64,000 nt of DNA, taken from positions 124,001 to 188,000 of the forward strand of contig NZ_JNIO01000007.1 in NCBI RefSeq assembly GCF_000702545.1, read 5' to 3'. Position numbers and translations under genes: made by a program. The notes below the pieces were generated by a model, which saw only the letters and a program-made list of their open reading frames with translations, made no database searches and was not told where the DNA came from. Origin of the DNA: Selenomonas sp. AB3002 (GTDB lineage Bacteria; Bacillota; Negativicutes; Selenomonadales; Selenomonadaceae). Shown here piece after piece: positions 8,353-18,514 of this stretch. Each line of letters starts with the position of its first letter. Position 1 is the first letter of the stretch.

Positions 8353-8736
8353 TCAAGCCTGGTAAATATTTATATGCCCATCGGAGTTGGCCCACTTGAT
8401 CTGCTTGCCAACTGCGTTGTGGAGAACCATGCCCCTGTCATCTCCGGCATTGCCCCAGAGATGATCATTGCCAGTATCTCCGTAGAGTACATCGTTGCCA
8501 TGCAGGCTTGCATCGAGGTCAGAGGCATCTCCCGTAATCAGATCATCGCCAGCTCCTGCCAGGATAGTATCATTTCCCTCGCATCCCACAAGGATATCAG
8601 CGCAATCATTACTACTAGAGCCGTTATCATCACTGCCAATAATGTAATCATTGCCTGCATTGCCATAGAGACTGTCTGCTGCGTTCGTGCCCTGCAGGAT
8701 TTGATTATTACTGCTTACAACCCAGTCTTTTTTCAT
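8353..8736 (-). CDS. Small RTX-type calcium-binding repeat protein
   Basis: This 127-residue protein is made largely of RTX nonapeptide-like repeats: 'GNAGNDYIIG', 'GCEGNDTILAGAGDD', 'GNDVLYGDTGNDHLWGNAGDD'. These form calcium-binding beta-rolls in proteins secreted by type I systems. The C-terminus is short and no ABC exporter is nearby. It is preceded by GGAGGGG. It may be a whole mini-protein, or the repeat remnant of a larger RTX protein. Secretion is inferred only. Confidence 0.75.
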   Translation of the reverse strand: MKKDWVVSSNNQILQGTNAADSLYGNAGNDYIIGSDDNGSSSNDCADILVGCEGNDTILAGAGDDLITGDASDLDASLHGNDVLYGDTGNDHLWGNAGDDRGMVLHNAVGKQIKWANSDGHINIYQA

Positions 8737-9031
8737 CTTGCCATCCCCTCCATAAGATAAATCCTGGGAGCAGTCGCCTATCCACAGGAAAAACTAACTC
8801 CCAAACATCTTTAATATTAAGCTACTCATTCATCATAATACTTACTTTAGGATTCTTTTCTGTGCTCATTTTCCTTCAACCGACCTTTCTGTGCATAATC
8901 TCATAACACCATAGCACAAATGCCCCCCACGAAAAGACATCGAAGATATTTCCCCACGAAAAAGCCCTAGGCAAACTCCAGCTGCCTAGGGCTTTCCATA
9001 TCCGTTTTTTATGCCTATTTTACCTCAATCC
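8737..9031. other. Intergenic region with duplicated upstream segment
   Basis: No gene is seen. Bases 8877-8935 resemble bases 14100-14155 (both contain TCTGTGCA, A-GCACAAAT and GAAAAGACAT at matching spacing). In both places the segment lies between the terminator of a fic gene and the start of the next leftward gene, so it may hold a related promoter. The rest is AT-rich without recognisable signals. Confidence 0.5.
8961..8995. terminator. Terminator of fic (9032-10084)
   Basis: A 13-bp stem (AAAGCCCTAGGCA with its complement) is flanked by A and T. It resembles the terminator at 14187-14220 behind the other fic gene. Confidence 0.8.
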
Positions 9032-10084
9032 TCAACTCTTCGCATAGCAAGTGCTTCTCCCCGCCCCCATTCGCACGATAAAGCCTTCTTCCGTAAGTCT
9101 CTTTAATGAGGCCTCTATAGAAGCTCTGCCTATGCTGGGGCAGCTTATGAATACATCTTGTTTAGTGAACTTTCCTAATTTCTGCGAAGCATATTTTTTT
9201 ACTATATCATAAGCGGTACTCTTACTGCCTGCTAACTCTGCTATAGTTATCCTGCGTTCAAAATCGCGATAGCAAGCCAGCATCACACCAAGCATATACT
9301 TAATGAAGGGCACAGGGTCATGCTGTTCTTCCAGCCAGCCTTGGTCAGAAATTCGCAGATCCTCATAATAGCTTTCCTTGGTATCAGCAATAGCTTTCTC
9401 TATGCTTATATACTTCCCAACCATATAGCCACTGCGATAAAGAAGCAACAGGGTCAGCAGACGGCTCATGCGTCCGTTGCCATCATTGAAAGGGTGTATG
9501 CAAAGGAAATCAAGTATAAAGCAAGGAATGAGTATCAGCGGCGATACTGCTTCCCTTGCCAAAGCCTCATTGAAACTACGGCAGGCCTCTTCCACAGCCG
9601 CCGGAGTCTCATATGGTTCCAGTGGTCTGAAAAGCACTATTTTTTCCCCATCAGGCAGAATCATATCAATCTCATTGGGCGTATTCTTGAAAGTTCCCCC
9701 ATAAGATATATCAGTCAATTTCAGCAAATCTCGATGGAGCTGAAGTATATGATTGGCTGTGAGCGGTATATGCTCATAACTCTCATGAATAACATTCAGC
9801 ACATTGCGATAACCAAGGATTTCCTTCTCATCTCTGTTGCGAGGAATAGTCTTATCGGCCACTAGCTGCTTCAGCCTGGCCTCTGTAGTGACAATCCCCT
9901 CAAGGTAGTTCGAAGCCTCTGTGCTCTGAATCCTGGCAATCTCCACCAGCCTCTTGAGTTCCACAGGCTTCTGGCGTATATAAAGCTCATGCCGTCCCTT
10001 GTACTCCTGAATCTTAGCTATATAGGACACAATTTGGCTATCCCAAGAAGCCTCTTTCAATTTTCCATAATCAAAACGACGCAT
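9032..10084 (-). CDS. Fic family protein with class II inhibitory motif and C-terminal winged helix
   Basis: This 350-residue protein has the Fic catalytic motif HPFNDGNGR from His197. Its N-terminal helical part holds the self-inhibitory motif Ser58-x-x-x-Glu62-Gly63 ('SNYLEG'), which marks a class II Fic. The last 90 residues look like a winged helix ('ASIEASLKRLTEEGFIVRMG'). Fic enzymes transfer AMP or other nucleotide parts onto protein hydroxyls, and the Glu blocks ATP until released. The target is unknown. The gene stands alone with its own terminator. Confidence 0.92.
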   Translation of the reverse strand: MRRFDYGKLKEASWDSQIVSYIAKIQEYKGRHELYIRQKPVELKRLVEIARIQSTEASNYLEGIVTTEARLKQLVADKTIPRNRDEKEILGYRNVLNVIHESYEHIPLTANHILQLHRDLLKLTDISYGGTFKNTPNEIDMILPDGEKIVLFRPLEPYETPAAVEEACRSFNEALAREAVSPLILIPCFILDFLCIHPFNDGNGRMSRLLTLLLLYRSGYMVGKYISIEKAIADTKESYYEDLRISDQGWLEEQHDPVPFIKYMLGVMLACYRDFERRITIAELAGSKSTAYDIVKKYASQKLGKFTKQDVFISCPSIGRASIEASLKRLTEEGFIVRMGAGRSTCYAKS

Positions 10085-10191
10085 ATTTTCTCCTAATATA
10101 ATACTTTTATCCCAATATTACTATAAATTTAGGAGAAAAGCAACAGAAAAAGAACATACAAGTAATGTATGCCCATTATCAAACACAAAAA

Positions 10192-10213
10192 GCGGCTTGC
10201 CACAACAAGCCGC
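10192..10213 (-). terminator. Leftward terminator of an unassigned transcript
   Basis: A perfect 8-bp stem (GCGGCTTG with CAAGCCGC) is followed by TTTTT on the minus strand. No leftward gene lies upstream of it for about 4 kb except the region 10216-10411, so it could end a small RNA. Confidence 0.6.
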
Positions 10214-10215
10214 CC

Positions 10216-10411
10216 CGTGTCTGGCTCCCTTCGCGTGTTTAGAAGCACGCTATGCAAGCCATGGTCTTCCTTCGCAATATCGAAACATCCCTTGCGGCAA
10301 ACCTGCTTTTATGGTTGCTCGTCCAGCTTCTCGGCAGGTAAAAACTGAGAAAAAACAGCCATACCTGACAGCCTTCAGCAAGCTGGGCAGGGAGAAAAGC
10401 CGCCTTGGGGC
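10216..10411 (-). other. Intergenic region, possible small RNA
   Basis: No coding region is supported. Leftward, the sequence can form short hairpins (GCGTG...CACGC at 10233-10252) and ends at a strong terminator, so a small RNA is possible. A rightward open frame (10197-10472) has no Shine-Dalgarno and biased composition and is not accepted. I do not recognise the sequence as SRP, 6S or tmRNA. Confidence 0.35.
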
Positions 10412-10486
10412 GCAATGTCATTTAGTTAAGCATCATTGCCCCAAATGCCTGCCCCTTGAGGGGAAGGCTTAACTTAATGACATTGC
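10412..10486. repeat. MITE-like element with 20-bp inverted ends
   Basis: GCAATGTCATTTAGTTAAGC at 10412-10431 is matched by its reverse complement at 10467-10486 with one mismatch, enclosing 35 bp rich in runs of C and G. The right end abuts the point where homology to a Fic protein begins. This suggests the element inserted into, or replaced, the 5' part of that gene. Confidence 0.6.
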
Positions 10487-11157
10487 CGCCATGGGGGCAT
10501 CTATCACAAAATCCAGATAGAGCTCACATACAACTCCAACCACATGGAAGGCAGTCGCCTCACCGCAGAGGAAACCAGCTACATCTACGAAACCAACACC
10601 ATAGGCCTCTCCGGCGGCACCATGAATGTGAATGACATCGTAGAAACAGCCAATCATTTCCAGTGCATCAACCTCATCATAGACGAAGCCGCCCCCCCTT
10701 GAGCGAAGCTCTCCTCAAAAAACTCCACGCCATCCTGAAAAACGGCACCGCCGATGCCCGCCTTGATTACTTCGCCGTAGGAGAATACCAAAAGTTCCCC
10801 AATGAGGTAGGAGGCAGGGAAACTGCCTCCCCGGAGGAAGTGGCAGACAGGATGAAAAAGCTGCTGGCAGAATACGCCGCTGCTGAAAAGGATCTGGATG
10901 CCCTGCTGGATTTCCATTACCGTTTGGAAAGAATCCATACCTTCCAGGATGGCAACGGCAGGATAGGCAGGCTGATCCTTTTCAAGGAATGCCTGAAAAA
11001 TAACATAGTCCCCTTCATCATCGAAGAGGACTTGAAGATGTTCTATCATCGTGGGCTGAGGGAATGGGAAAAAGAGAAAGTATTCCTGCGTGATACCTGC
11101 CTCACCGCCCAGGACAGGTTCAAGAGGTATTTGGATTATTTTAGGATTGCGTACTGA
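10487..11157 (+). pseudogene. Fic family gene, 5'-truncated and frameshifted
   Basis: Two frames together encode most of a class II Fic protein. The first part (10487-10699) reads 'IQIELTYNSNHMEGSRLT', with the inhibitory Ser-x-x-x-Glu-Gly motif, and hits TGA. The rest (from about 10699) reads 'LSEALLKKLHAIL' through the catalytic 'HTFQDGNGRIGR' to 11157. The break lies in a run of seven C (10692-10698); eight would restore one frame. The N-terminus is missing at the border of the inverted-repeat element. The catalytic His is followed by Thr rather than Pro. Inactivation is likely, unless the C-run is variable. Confidence 0.78.
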
Positions 11158-11220
11158 AATTTACGCATATTCCCCACACAAAATGTACTACAATTTATCG
11201 CCAACAAGCATGAGCCATCA

Positions 11221-12480
11221 CTACATCCCCATTATGTATCTGTATATTCTTGCTTGTGTATCTCGCAAGTATGCCCCTCCCTCGCTTGGTTTAAAAAGAC
11301 ATCTGCCATCAAAGAAATCTACTTCTTCATAAAAGCCACGCTGATTGAGATACACATACCACCTATCATAATCAGCTGACACGATAACAATCATACTATC
11401 ATTTTTGTCATTTATAGCATCTATTGCAGACATTATTTCCTTATGATTTTCGGCTTTAAAAAAATAATCATTTTCATAGAACGGACAAACTGTTTTTACA
11501 GCTTTTTCACTGCCGATATTGGCAATATATATATGTCTTTTCCGTTTGTGAAATGTCATCCAATATTTTCTCAGATATTCTGTCTGCCTGTCAAGCAGCA
11601 TGTAACCGCACTGGAAAGCCTTCATCATGAATATACGATCACACCACGGGGTTTTTAAAAAATAATGCCAGAATATATGATTATATGGTCTTTCTGGTTG
11701 AGCATTAAGCCATATCCCAACATAATGAAATATCATTTTTATTTCTAATGGATCTTTATATGCACCCTTGTAATCCAATTCAGTAAGATGATTATAACAA
11801 TTAGGCAGTATGTGACATTTTCCAGAGAAAAGATAGTTCAATATATCTTGATCATAGTAACGCCACTCAGGATGTTCTCGAAGAATTTTATCTGCCATAT
11901 GCAGTAAATATCCATTACCATGCAGACGTATTTTCTCTAAATTCATCACTAATACACCTGCATTGAAATAATCATCTACATCTATATATTTCCCCACTGT
12001 ATCTTCCAGTATTTTTCTTCCAGTAGTTGTAAGCCAAGCATCTCTTACTGCACAGATACTTGCAATTTCATCTGATATTTCCATAGACTGATTCCATAAT
12101 TCAACAATATCAAGATTAACTATAGTATCTGCATCTAAATATATGATTTTTTTTATGTCATCTGTCAATATTTCAGGTAACATTAATCGATAAAATGTTG
12201 CTGATGTATGTCCACTATTTGCCATATATTCATAACTTGAAACCGAATTTTTTAAGTCAACCTTATGAAAAATTATCATCTGACCATAACTTCTGGTTAA
12301 TTTAATCATTAAATTTCTATTTTCAATCGATAATGAATCATCATATAAAATGTGTACGGTCAAATAGCTATCAGTATTGTTAAATATTGAACACATAGAT
12401 GTCCCCAATATCTTGCTATAAGTCCCATTTTCATCGTGTATGCCATAGCACACGTGTATCATTTGATTTTCATTTTCCAT
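11221..12480 (-). CDS. Glycosyltransferase family 8-like protein
   Basis: This 419-residue protein starts with 'IHVCYGIHDENGTY', has the family 8 pattern 'KIIYLDADTIVNLDI' with the metal-binding DxD, and later 'YFNAGVLVMNL' and 'YDQDILNYLF'. GT8 enzymes add galactose, glucose or related sugars to lipopolysaccharide cores or glycoproteins. The ATG at 12480 is preferred because GAGGAAA precedes it; a TTG at 12510 would overlap the upstream gene. The gene is much richer in A+T than its neighbours, which suggests transfer. It follows the large glycosyltransferase by 19 bases and is co-transcribed with it. Confidence 0.88.
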   Translation of the reverse strand: MENENQMIHVCYGIHDENGTYSKILGTSMCSIFNNTDSYLTVHILYDDSLSIENRNLMIKLTRSYGQMIIFHKVDLKNSVSSYEYMANSGHTSATFYRLMLPEILTDDIKKIIYLDADTIVNLDIVELWNQSMEISDEIASICAVRDAWLTTTGRKILEDTVGKYIDVDDYFNAGVLVMNLEKIRLHGNGYLLHMADKILREHPEWRYYDQDILNYLFSGKCHILPNCYNHLTELDYKGAYKDPLEIKMIFHYVGIWLNAQPERPYNHIFWHYFLKTPWCDRIFMMKAFQCGYMLLDRQTEYLRKYWMTFHKRKRHIYIANIGSEKAVKTVCPFYENDYFFKAENHKEIMSAIDAINDKNDSMIVIVSADYDRWYVYLNQRGFYEEVDFFDGRCLFKPSEGGAYLRDTQARIYRYIMGM

Positions 12481-12499
12481 ACCACTAATTTCCTCTTCA

Positions 12500-14092
12500 T
12501 CAAGTTTCAAACAACTTTTCAGTTAATTCTTTTAACTTTTTCTCAAATCTGCATAATTTAAATGTTTCCTCATAAAGACAGCGTCCTGATTTTTTTATCA
12601 AACAATACTTATCATTATCCTCTAAAATCATTTGCATTTCATTGGCCAGTTCATGCTGGTTTTCTTTAGAAAAAATCAGCCCTGATTTTTCATTCTCTAT
12701 GAAGGAAGCCACCCCTGTACTATCCGACACAATGCAAGGCACCTCCATCATCATTGCTTCCACAGCAACAATCGAAAGAGTCTCCTCCCTAGACGGCACC
12801 ACAAGTGCATCAATATTACCATACATCTCAAGTATTTTCTCATGAGGTTGGAAAGGCATGAGCTCTACCTCAGGATACCTAGCTGCCAGAGACCTAACCT
12901 CATCCTCATATCCTGGTTCCGTGCTTTGCCCACTTTCTCCCACCAAATAAAATCGACATTTCTTCCTGTTCTCTTCCTTCATCAACCCTATTGCTTTCAG
13001 AAAGATGTCCTGACCTTTTCTCTTTTCTACAGTGCCAGTCATCATAAAGACAAAAGCATCTCCTGGCTTTTTTTCCCTCGCTCTGCCCGTGAAAGAATCT
13101 GCCACCCCTAAAGTCAGTATGCCCTCCACGGGAAAGTAAGGAGCTAGATCTGCAAAATCACGCCTTGCCACCTCGCTGACAGCCAAAGCATGCACTCTTT
13201 CGTGTTTTAAATCTGAAATATTTTCCGCTTTAATACCGCACCATTCCAGAATGCTTTTGCTCTCATGGAGCCACCATATAACATGAGGCCCCGTCAATTC
13301 TTTTCTAAAGCACCCTACCATCACAGCAGTATTGACAAATATCAAATCATATTCTCTATACCAGGGCTGATCTTCCAGAGGAATCCCATGAACCTTAGGA
13401 TCAATAGTGACAGGAATTCCCAGCTTTTCAAATTCCTTCTCCATCGGTCCAGGTAGTATCGAATAAACTTCTACCTCATATCCAGCCTCTTTCAGTATCT
13501 TTGCCACACTCAAAAGGGCCAAGGGCGCACCATTCCTAGCCATCACATGAGATAAAAGAGCAATACTTTTTTTTCTTTCATGCGAAAAAAACAGCCCCTT
13601 CACAGTCCTTAATTTATAATTTTCAGGACTATAAATATTGCCATTTTCGTCTATATCTATTATACAAAGAGGATTGGCCACATAGCGATTGCTGCCATCT
13701 GAGCCTTCGATCTCCAAAGCAGCAGTGTAATTTCCAAAACATTTTTCCACTATCAGCTGCATGCTTTGCTCACCCAGTCCCTGCAGGTACTCTCCCACCC
13801 GCAGCAGTGCCAGATACCTGCAGGCATAGCGCACACGCTTCACGCAATCCCCATAGGCCATCAGACTTTTATCTTTTGCATAACTAGAAGCAATATACAT
13901 CAGCACTACCCATCCTGCTAGAATTTCTCGCTGCAACTCCGCACGGAGGGATGAATTCTCTTCACAGTAAAGGTAGAATGCCTCCACGCCACGCCTTCTA
14001 TACCACCCAAGCCACCGGCGCAGCTCTCCGGCTTCAACATCACCCACATAAGCACAAGCTCCCAACTCGTGGGCAAAAGAATAATCCATCAA
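12500..14092 (-). CDS. Two-part glycosyltransferase: GT92-like N-terminus plus GT4 domain
   Basis: This 530-residue protein has a short N-terminal part (residues 1-125) with 'WYRRRGVEAFYLYCEENSS', the opening of GT92/DUF23-like enzymes but lacking their DxD core. A GT-B fold follows: 'ALLSHVMARNGAPLALLSVA' at about residue 180, 'WLHES', and a GT4 C-domain with 'GTVEKRKGQDIFLKAI' and 'PSREETLSIVAVEAMMMEVP'. The C-terminal half is AT-rich while the N-terminal part is GC-rich, so the gene may be a fusion. It forms a unit with the GT8 gene. The acceptor (surface polysaccharide or flagellin) is unknown. Confidence 0.85.
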   Translation of the reverse strand: MMDYSFAHELGACAYVGDVEAGELRRWLGWYRRRGVEAFYLYCEENSSLRAELQREILAGWVVLMYIASSYAKDKSLMAYGDCVKRVRYACRYLALLRVGEYLQGLGEQSMQLIVEKCFGNYTAALEIEGSDGSNRYVANPLCIIDIDENGNIYSPENYKLRTVKGLFFSHERKKSIALLSHVMARNGAPLALLSVAKILKEAGYEVEVYSILPGPMEKEFEKLGIPVTIDPKVHGIPLEDQPWYREYDLIFVNTAVMVGCFRKELTGPHVIWWLHESKSILEWCGIKAENISDLKHERVHALAVSEVARRDFADLAPYFPVEGILTLGVADSFTGRAREKKPGDAFVFMMTGTVEKRKGQDIFLKAIGLMKEENRKKCRFYLVGESGQSTEPGYEDEVRSLAARYPEVELMPFQPHEKILEMYGNIDALVVPSREETLSIVAVEAMMMEVPCIVSDSTGVASFIENEKSGLIFSKENQHELANEMQMILEDNDKYCLIKKSGRCLYEETFKLCRFEKKLKELTEKLFET

Positions 14093-14186
14093 TCATCTAC
14101 CTGCCTCTCTGTGCACAACTCCCTACTATCATGGCACAAATCCACGCCCTCAGAAAAGACATGGCATATACAATTTACTTCGTCAA

Positions 14187-14220
14187 AACGCCCAAGGCAC
14201 ATACATCTGCCTGGGGCGTT
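14187..14220. terminator. Terminator of the gyrB-fic unit
   Basis: The stem AACGCCC..GGCA pairs with TGCC..GGCGTT. AAAA on the left and TTT on the right make it usable on both strands. It follows the fic stop directly. Confidence 0.8.
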
Positions 14221-14222
14221 TT

Positions 14223-14756
14223 TCATGTCTCATAGAAATAAGACTGCTCTATTCCCTTGAAAATGGCCTCTCTGTCATCCACCCTCTCCGTGAGGCTGGG
14301 GCGCAGGAGCTCCCGCAGCTCCAAGGCATTTACGGGGCTTCTTTCCATGGCCTGCAGGTAGAGCACCTTGTCCACCTTGGCCCACTCCACTACCCGGCCC
14401 AGATTTTTTCTCAGCATCATATCCAGCCAAATCCTCGTGGCCCGGCCATTGCCTTCCATAAAGGTGTGGCACACATTCATCTCCACATACTTGTGGATGA
14501 TTTCCTCATAGGTGCCCTCGGGCATCTTTTCCACAGCAGCCAAAGCCTCTTTCAGATAAAGGCTGTTTGCGAAGCGGAAATTTCCCTTGGAAATATTCAG
14601 CTGCCTTATCTCTCCGGCAAAGTCATACAGTCCCTCGAACAAGGCCCTGTGTATCTGCTGCAGCCCTCTGGTGGTGCCCACCTCGCAGCCATGCACTCTG
14701 CCGCTCTCATAAAGCTCCCTGGCCTTTGCCGGGGAGCTTTTATCTATTTCCTGCAT
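14223..14756 (-). CDS. fic: Class III Fic protein, coupled to gyrB
   Basis: This 177-residue single-domain Fic protein has '[20 protein letters not shown]', the catalytic motif HTFMEGNGR from His97 (Thr replaces the usual Pro), and a C-terminal helix ending 'QSYFYET'. That helix carries the class III inhibitory Ser172-x-x-x-Glu176. The closest described architecture is Neisseria meningitidis Fic. The ATG at 14756 lies 1 base after the gyrB stop and no other start fits, so the two genes are translationally coupled. Fic enzymes of several classes AMPylate GyrB, which makes the linkage meaningful; the target here is inferred. Confidence 0.93.
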   Translation of the reverse strand: MQEIDKSSPAKARELYESGRVHGCEVGTTRGLQQIHRALFEGLYDFAGEIRQLNISKGNFRFANSLYLKEALAAVEKMPEGTYEEIIHKYVEMNVCHTFMEGNGRATRIWLDMMLRKNLGRVVEWAKVDKVLYLQAMERSPVNALELRELLRPSLTERVDDREAIFKGIEQSYFYET

Positions 14757-14757
14757 A

Positions 14758-16821
<2,064 letters not shown>

Positions 16822-16846
16822 CTATCATGCAAAAATCTATATAAAT

Positions 16847-17074
16847 CTATATAAAAGTATTGAGTGAAGATCTTTTTTTCAAAGTCAGCGCTGAAATAGC
16901 GGATAAATATACCGCCTTGTCCGTGAGCACAGCGGACTTGGCGCTGTCCTCGCCGTCTTCCAGGCAGAAAACGATTTTCCTGCCCGACAGTCCATTTTCC
17001 AAAAGGGCGTAATCAAAGATTGCGATGATATCTTTGGTTCGTACAGAGTGGCCTGAGCCTAAGTGCAGGAACAT
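16847..17074 (-). CDS. remB: RemB/YaaB-like DUF370 protein
   Basis: This 75-residue protein, 'MFLHLGSGHSVRTKDIIAIF', matches the DUF370 family of small DNA-binding regulators (RemA/RemB, biofilm matrix control in Bacillus). The position between recF/dciA and gyrB is the conserved position of yaaB/remB. It lies 9 bases after dciA and 34 before gyrB. Whether it acts in matrix control here is unknown. Confidence 0.88.
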   Translation of the reverse strand: MFLHLGSGHSVRTKDIIAIFDYALLENGLSGRKIVFCLEDGEDSAKSAVLTDKAVYLSAISALTLKKRSSLNTFI

Positions 17075-17083
17075 GATGATACC

Positions 17084-18091
17084 TCAATTTCTGTTGATGA
17101 AGGCATTCTGAGCCTTTTTCCCTTCTTTTCCCAGCTTGATCTTGCTATACCGCTTGGGCATCACGTAATCCTTGGGCCTGTTCAGGCTGAAGCGCAGGGC
17201 GTACATGGCACGCTCCACATTGTCCTCGGTCAATTGCTCCGGTGGCAATACCTTGAACAGCATCACCAGCTGCATGGCCTTGAGGCTCTTGCGGTCTTCC
17301 ACATCAACTTCTGCTGCCAGCTGCTGCACCATCATGGCCCTCTGCTCAGAAACTTCCTTGGGAGTGACCTCAGGCACGAACTCAGCCACCTCCTTGGTCC
17401 TGGCCCAGGGCATATCCCTGAGTACCTGCCTGATGGCCTCACGGCGCTTCTCAGCCCGCCTGCTGCGGCAGGCAGGACAGACGGTCTCTTCGCCCTTCCG
17501 CGGCTCTGTCAGAGAGCCGCAGTCAGCGCAGGGAAGCCAGCCATGATTTGCCTGCACTTTGCGCAGCTGCAGGTTCTTGCGGTAGATTCTCCCCAAGAGA
17601 TTCCCCAGCTCACTGTCCTCAGAGGAAGTCTCAAGGTCCTTTGCCCCCTGCTCCTCCTCACGGGAAAGCAAGGTTTTCTCCCGCTCCTTGCGGAAATCCG
17701 GAATCTTTTCTTCCTCCTGCCTGAGCCAGGCCCTGAAAGACAGCACATCCCCCGCCTCAGGCTTTTCCCAGCGGGGAGTGGCCCGCACCTCCCTGATGAC
17801 CTCACAGCCGGCAAAACGGTTCATCTTGTCCACAATCTGAGGCATCAGCAGCCGCATCTCGTTATTCCAGGCAGGGCTTGAGCAGTAGTAAAGCAAGGTT
17901 TTCTTCCGAATCCCCATAAGCTCCACATTGCGGGAAATAGTATCCCCCACAATATCCCGCCAATAAGCCAAAACCCACCGCCTGCGGTACTCCATCTCAA
18001 ACTCCGGTCCTTTGCCCCTAACCCAGCGGGGAATAACCTTATCAGCCTTCTCCAGCCAGGGGGTACGACGCGTGTCATGTTTCTTCTGCAC
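17084..18091 (-). CDS. DciA-like (DUF721) protein with zinc-ribbon extension
   Basis: The first 120 residues are a DUF721/DciA domain ('YWRDIVGDTISRNVELMGIRK', 'LYYCSSPAWNNEMRLLMPQI'), the family that loads the replicative helicase in bacteria lacking DnaC/DnaI. The protein is 335 residues, two to three times the usual size. The C-terminal half is charged and helical and includes a four-Cys zinc ribbon 'CADCGSLTEP...CPACRSRR' near residue 195-225. It lies between recF and remB, as dciA often does. The role of the added half is unknown; DNA or primase binding is possible. Confidence 0.82.
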   Translation of the reverse strand: MQKKHDTRRTPWLEKADKVIPRWVRGKGPEFEMEYRRRWVLAYWRDIVGDTISRNVELMGIRKKTLLYYCSSPAWNNEMRLLMPQIVDKMNRFAGCEVIREVRATPRWEKPEAGDVLSFRAWLRQEEEKIPDFRKEREKTLLSREEEQGAKDLETSSEDSELGNLLGRIYRKNLQLRKVQANHGWLPCADCGSLTEPRKGEETVCPACRSRRAEKRREAIRQVLRDMPWARTKEVAEFVPEVTPKEVSEQRAMMVQQLAAEVDVEDRKSLKAMQLVMLFKVLPPEQLTEDNVERAMYALRFSLNRPKDYVMPKRYSKIKLGKEGKKAQNAFINRN

Positions 18092-18138
18092 CTTTCGTTC
18101 CCCCTTACATTCAGAAAACGAACTGAAAAGCAGTCTTT

Positions 18139-18301
18139 ACCTCCACCGCTTGCGGGGGGCGCGTAAGCGCGGGAGCCCGGTGGGCTCCCTGGGGGTGGCA
18201 ACCGAAGGATGACGGAAAGGGGAGATAAGAGAAGTTGCGCTTTTCGCCCCTTCCACCACCTTCGGTGGTCCCCCTTCCCCGTTTCACGGGGCAGGTAAAA
18301 C
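18139..18301. repeat. Dispersed palindromic repeat, family B (with internal insertion)
   Basis: It starts CCTCCACCGCTTGCGGGGG, continues GGTGGCAACCGAAGG and GACGGAAAGGGG, and closes with CCCCTTCCACCACC and the CCGTTTCACGGGGCAGG end. Compared with other copies it carries about 30 extra bases near 18157-18187 and a worn right end. It separates dciA from recF. Confidence 0.8.
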
Positions 18302-18349
18302 CTCTCATTGCATTATCGCCCAATAAAATCAATACCAACCTAAAGCCAA

Positions 18350-18495
18350 TCAAACCAATCGAACCATAGGGCCCATGGATGGGCCCCGCGGACGCGGAAA
18401 TCATAGGATGTGATTTCAGTCCGCGTAAACATGCCACCGGCATGTTTACCTTTGGTTCGTTTCTTTGCGCCAAAGAAATGAACAGACGGCATTAA
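18350..18495 (-). repeat. Dispersed palindromic repeat, family A
   Basis: Landmarks match the copy at 7220, including the outer CAAACCAATCGAAC on the left. A 24-bp palindromic insert (GTAAACATGCC and its complement) lies at about 18425-18449. It is placed just 3' of recF in recF's sense orientation. Confidence 0.85.
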
Positions 18496-18514
18496 ATAGT
18501 TAAGTAAAACCTAC

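Noticed and set aside
10192-10411. SRP RNA or 6S RNA gene
   Set aside because: The SRP GGAAG/AGCAG loop motif and a 6S-type long hairpin with central bubble are not found.
10197-10472. 91-residue rightward open frame
   Set aside because: No ribosome site, runs through a terminator hairpin and an inverted-repeat element, and has no family likeness.
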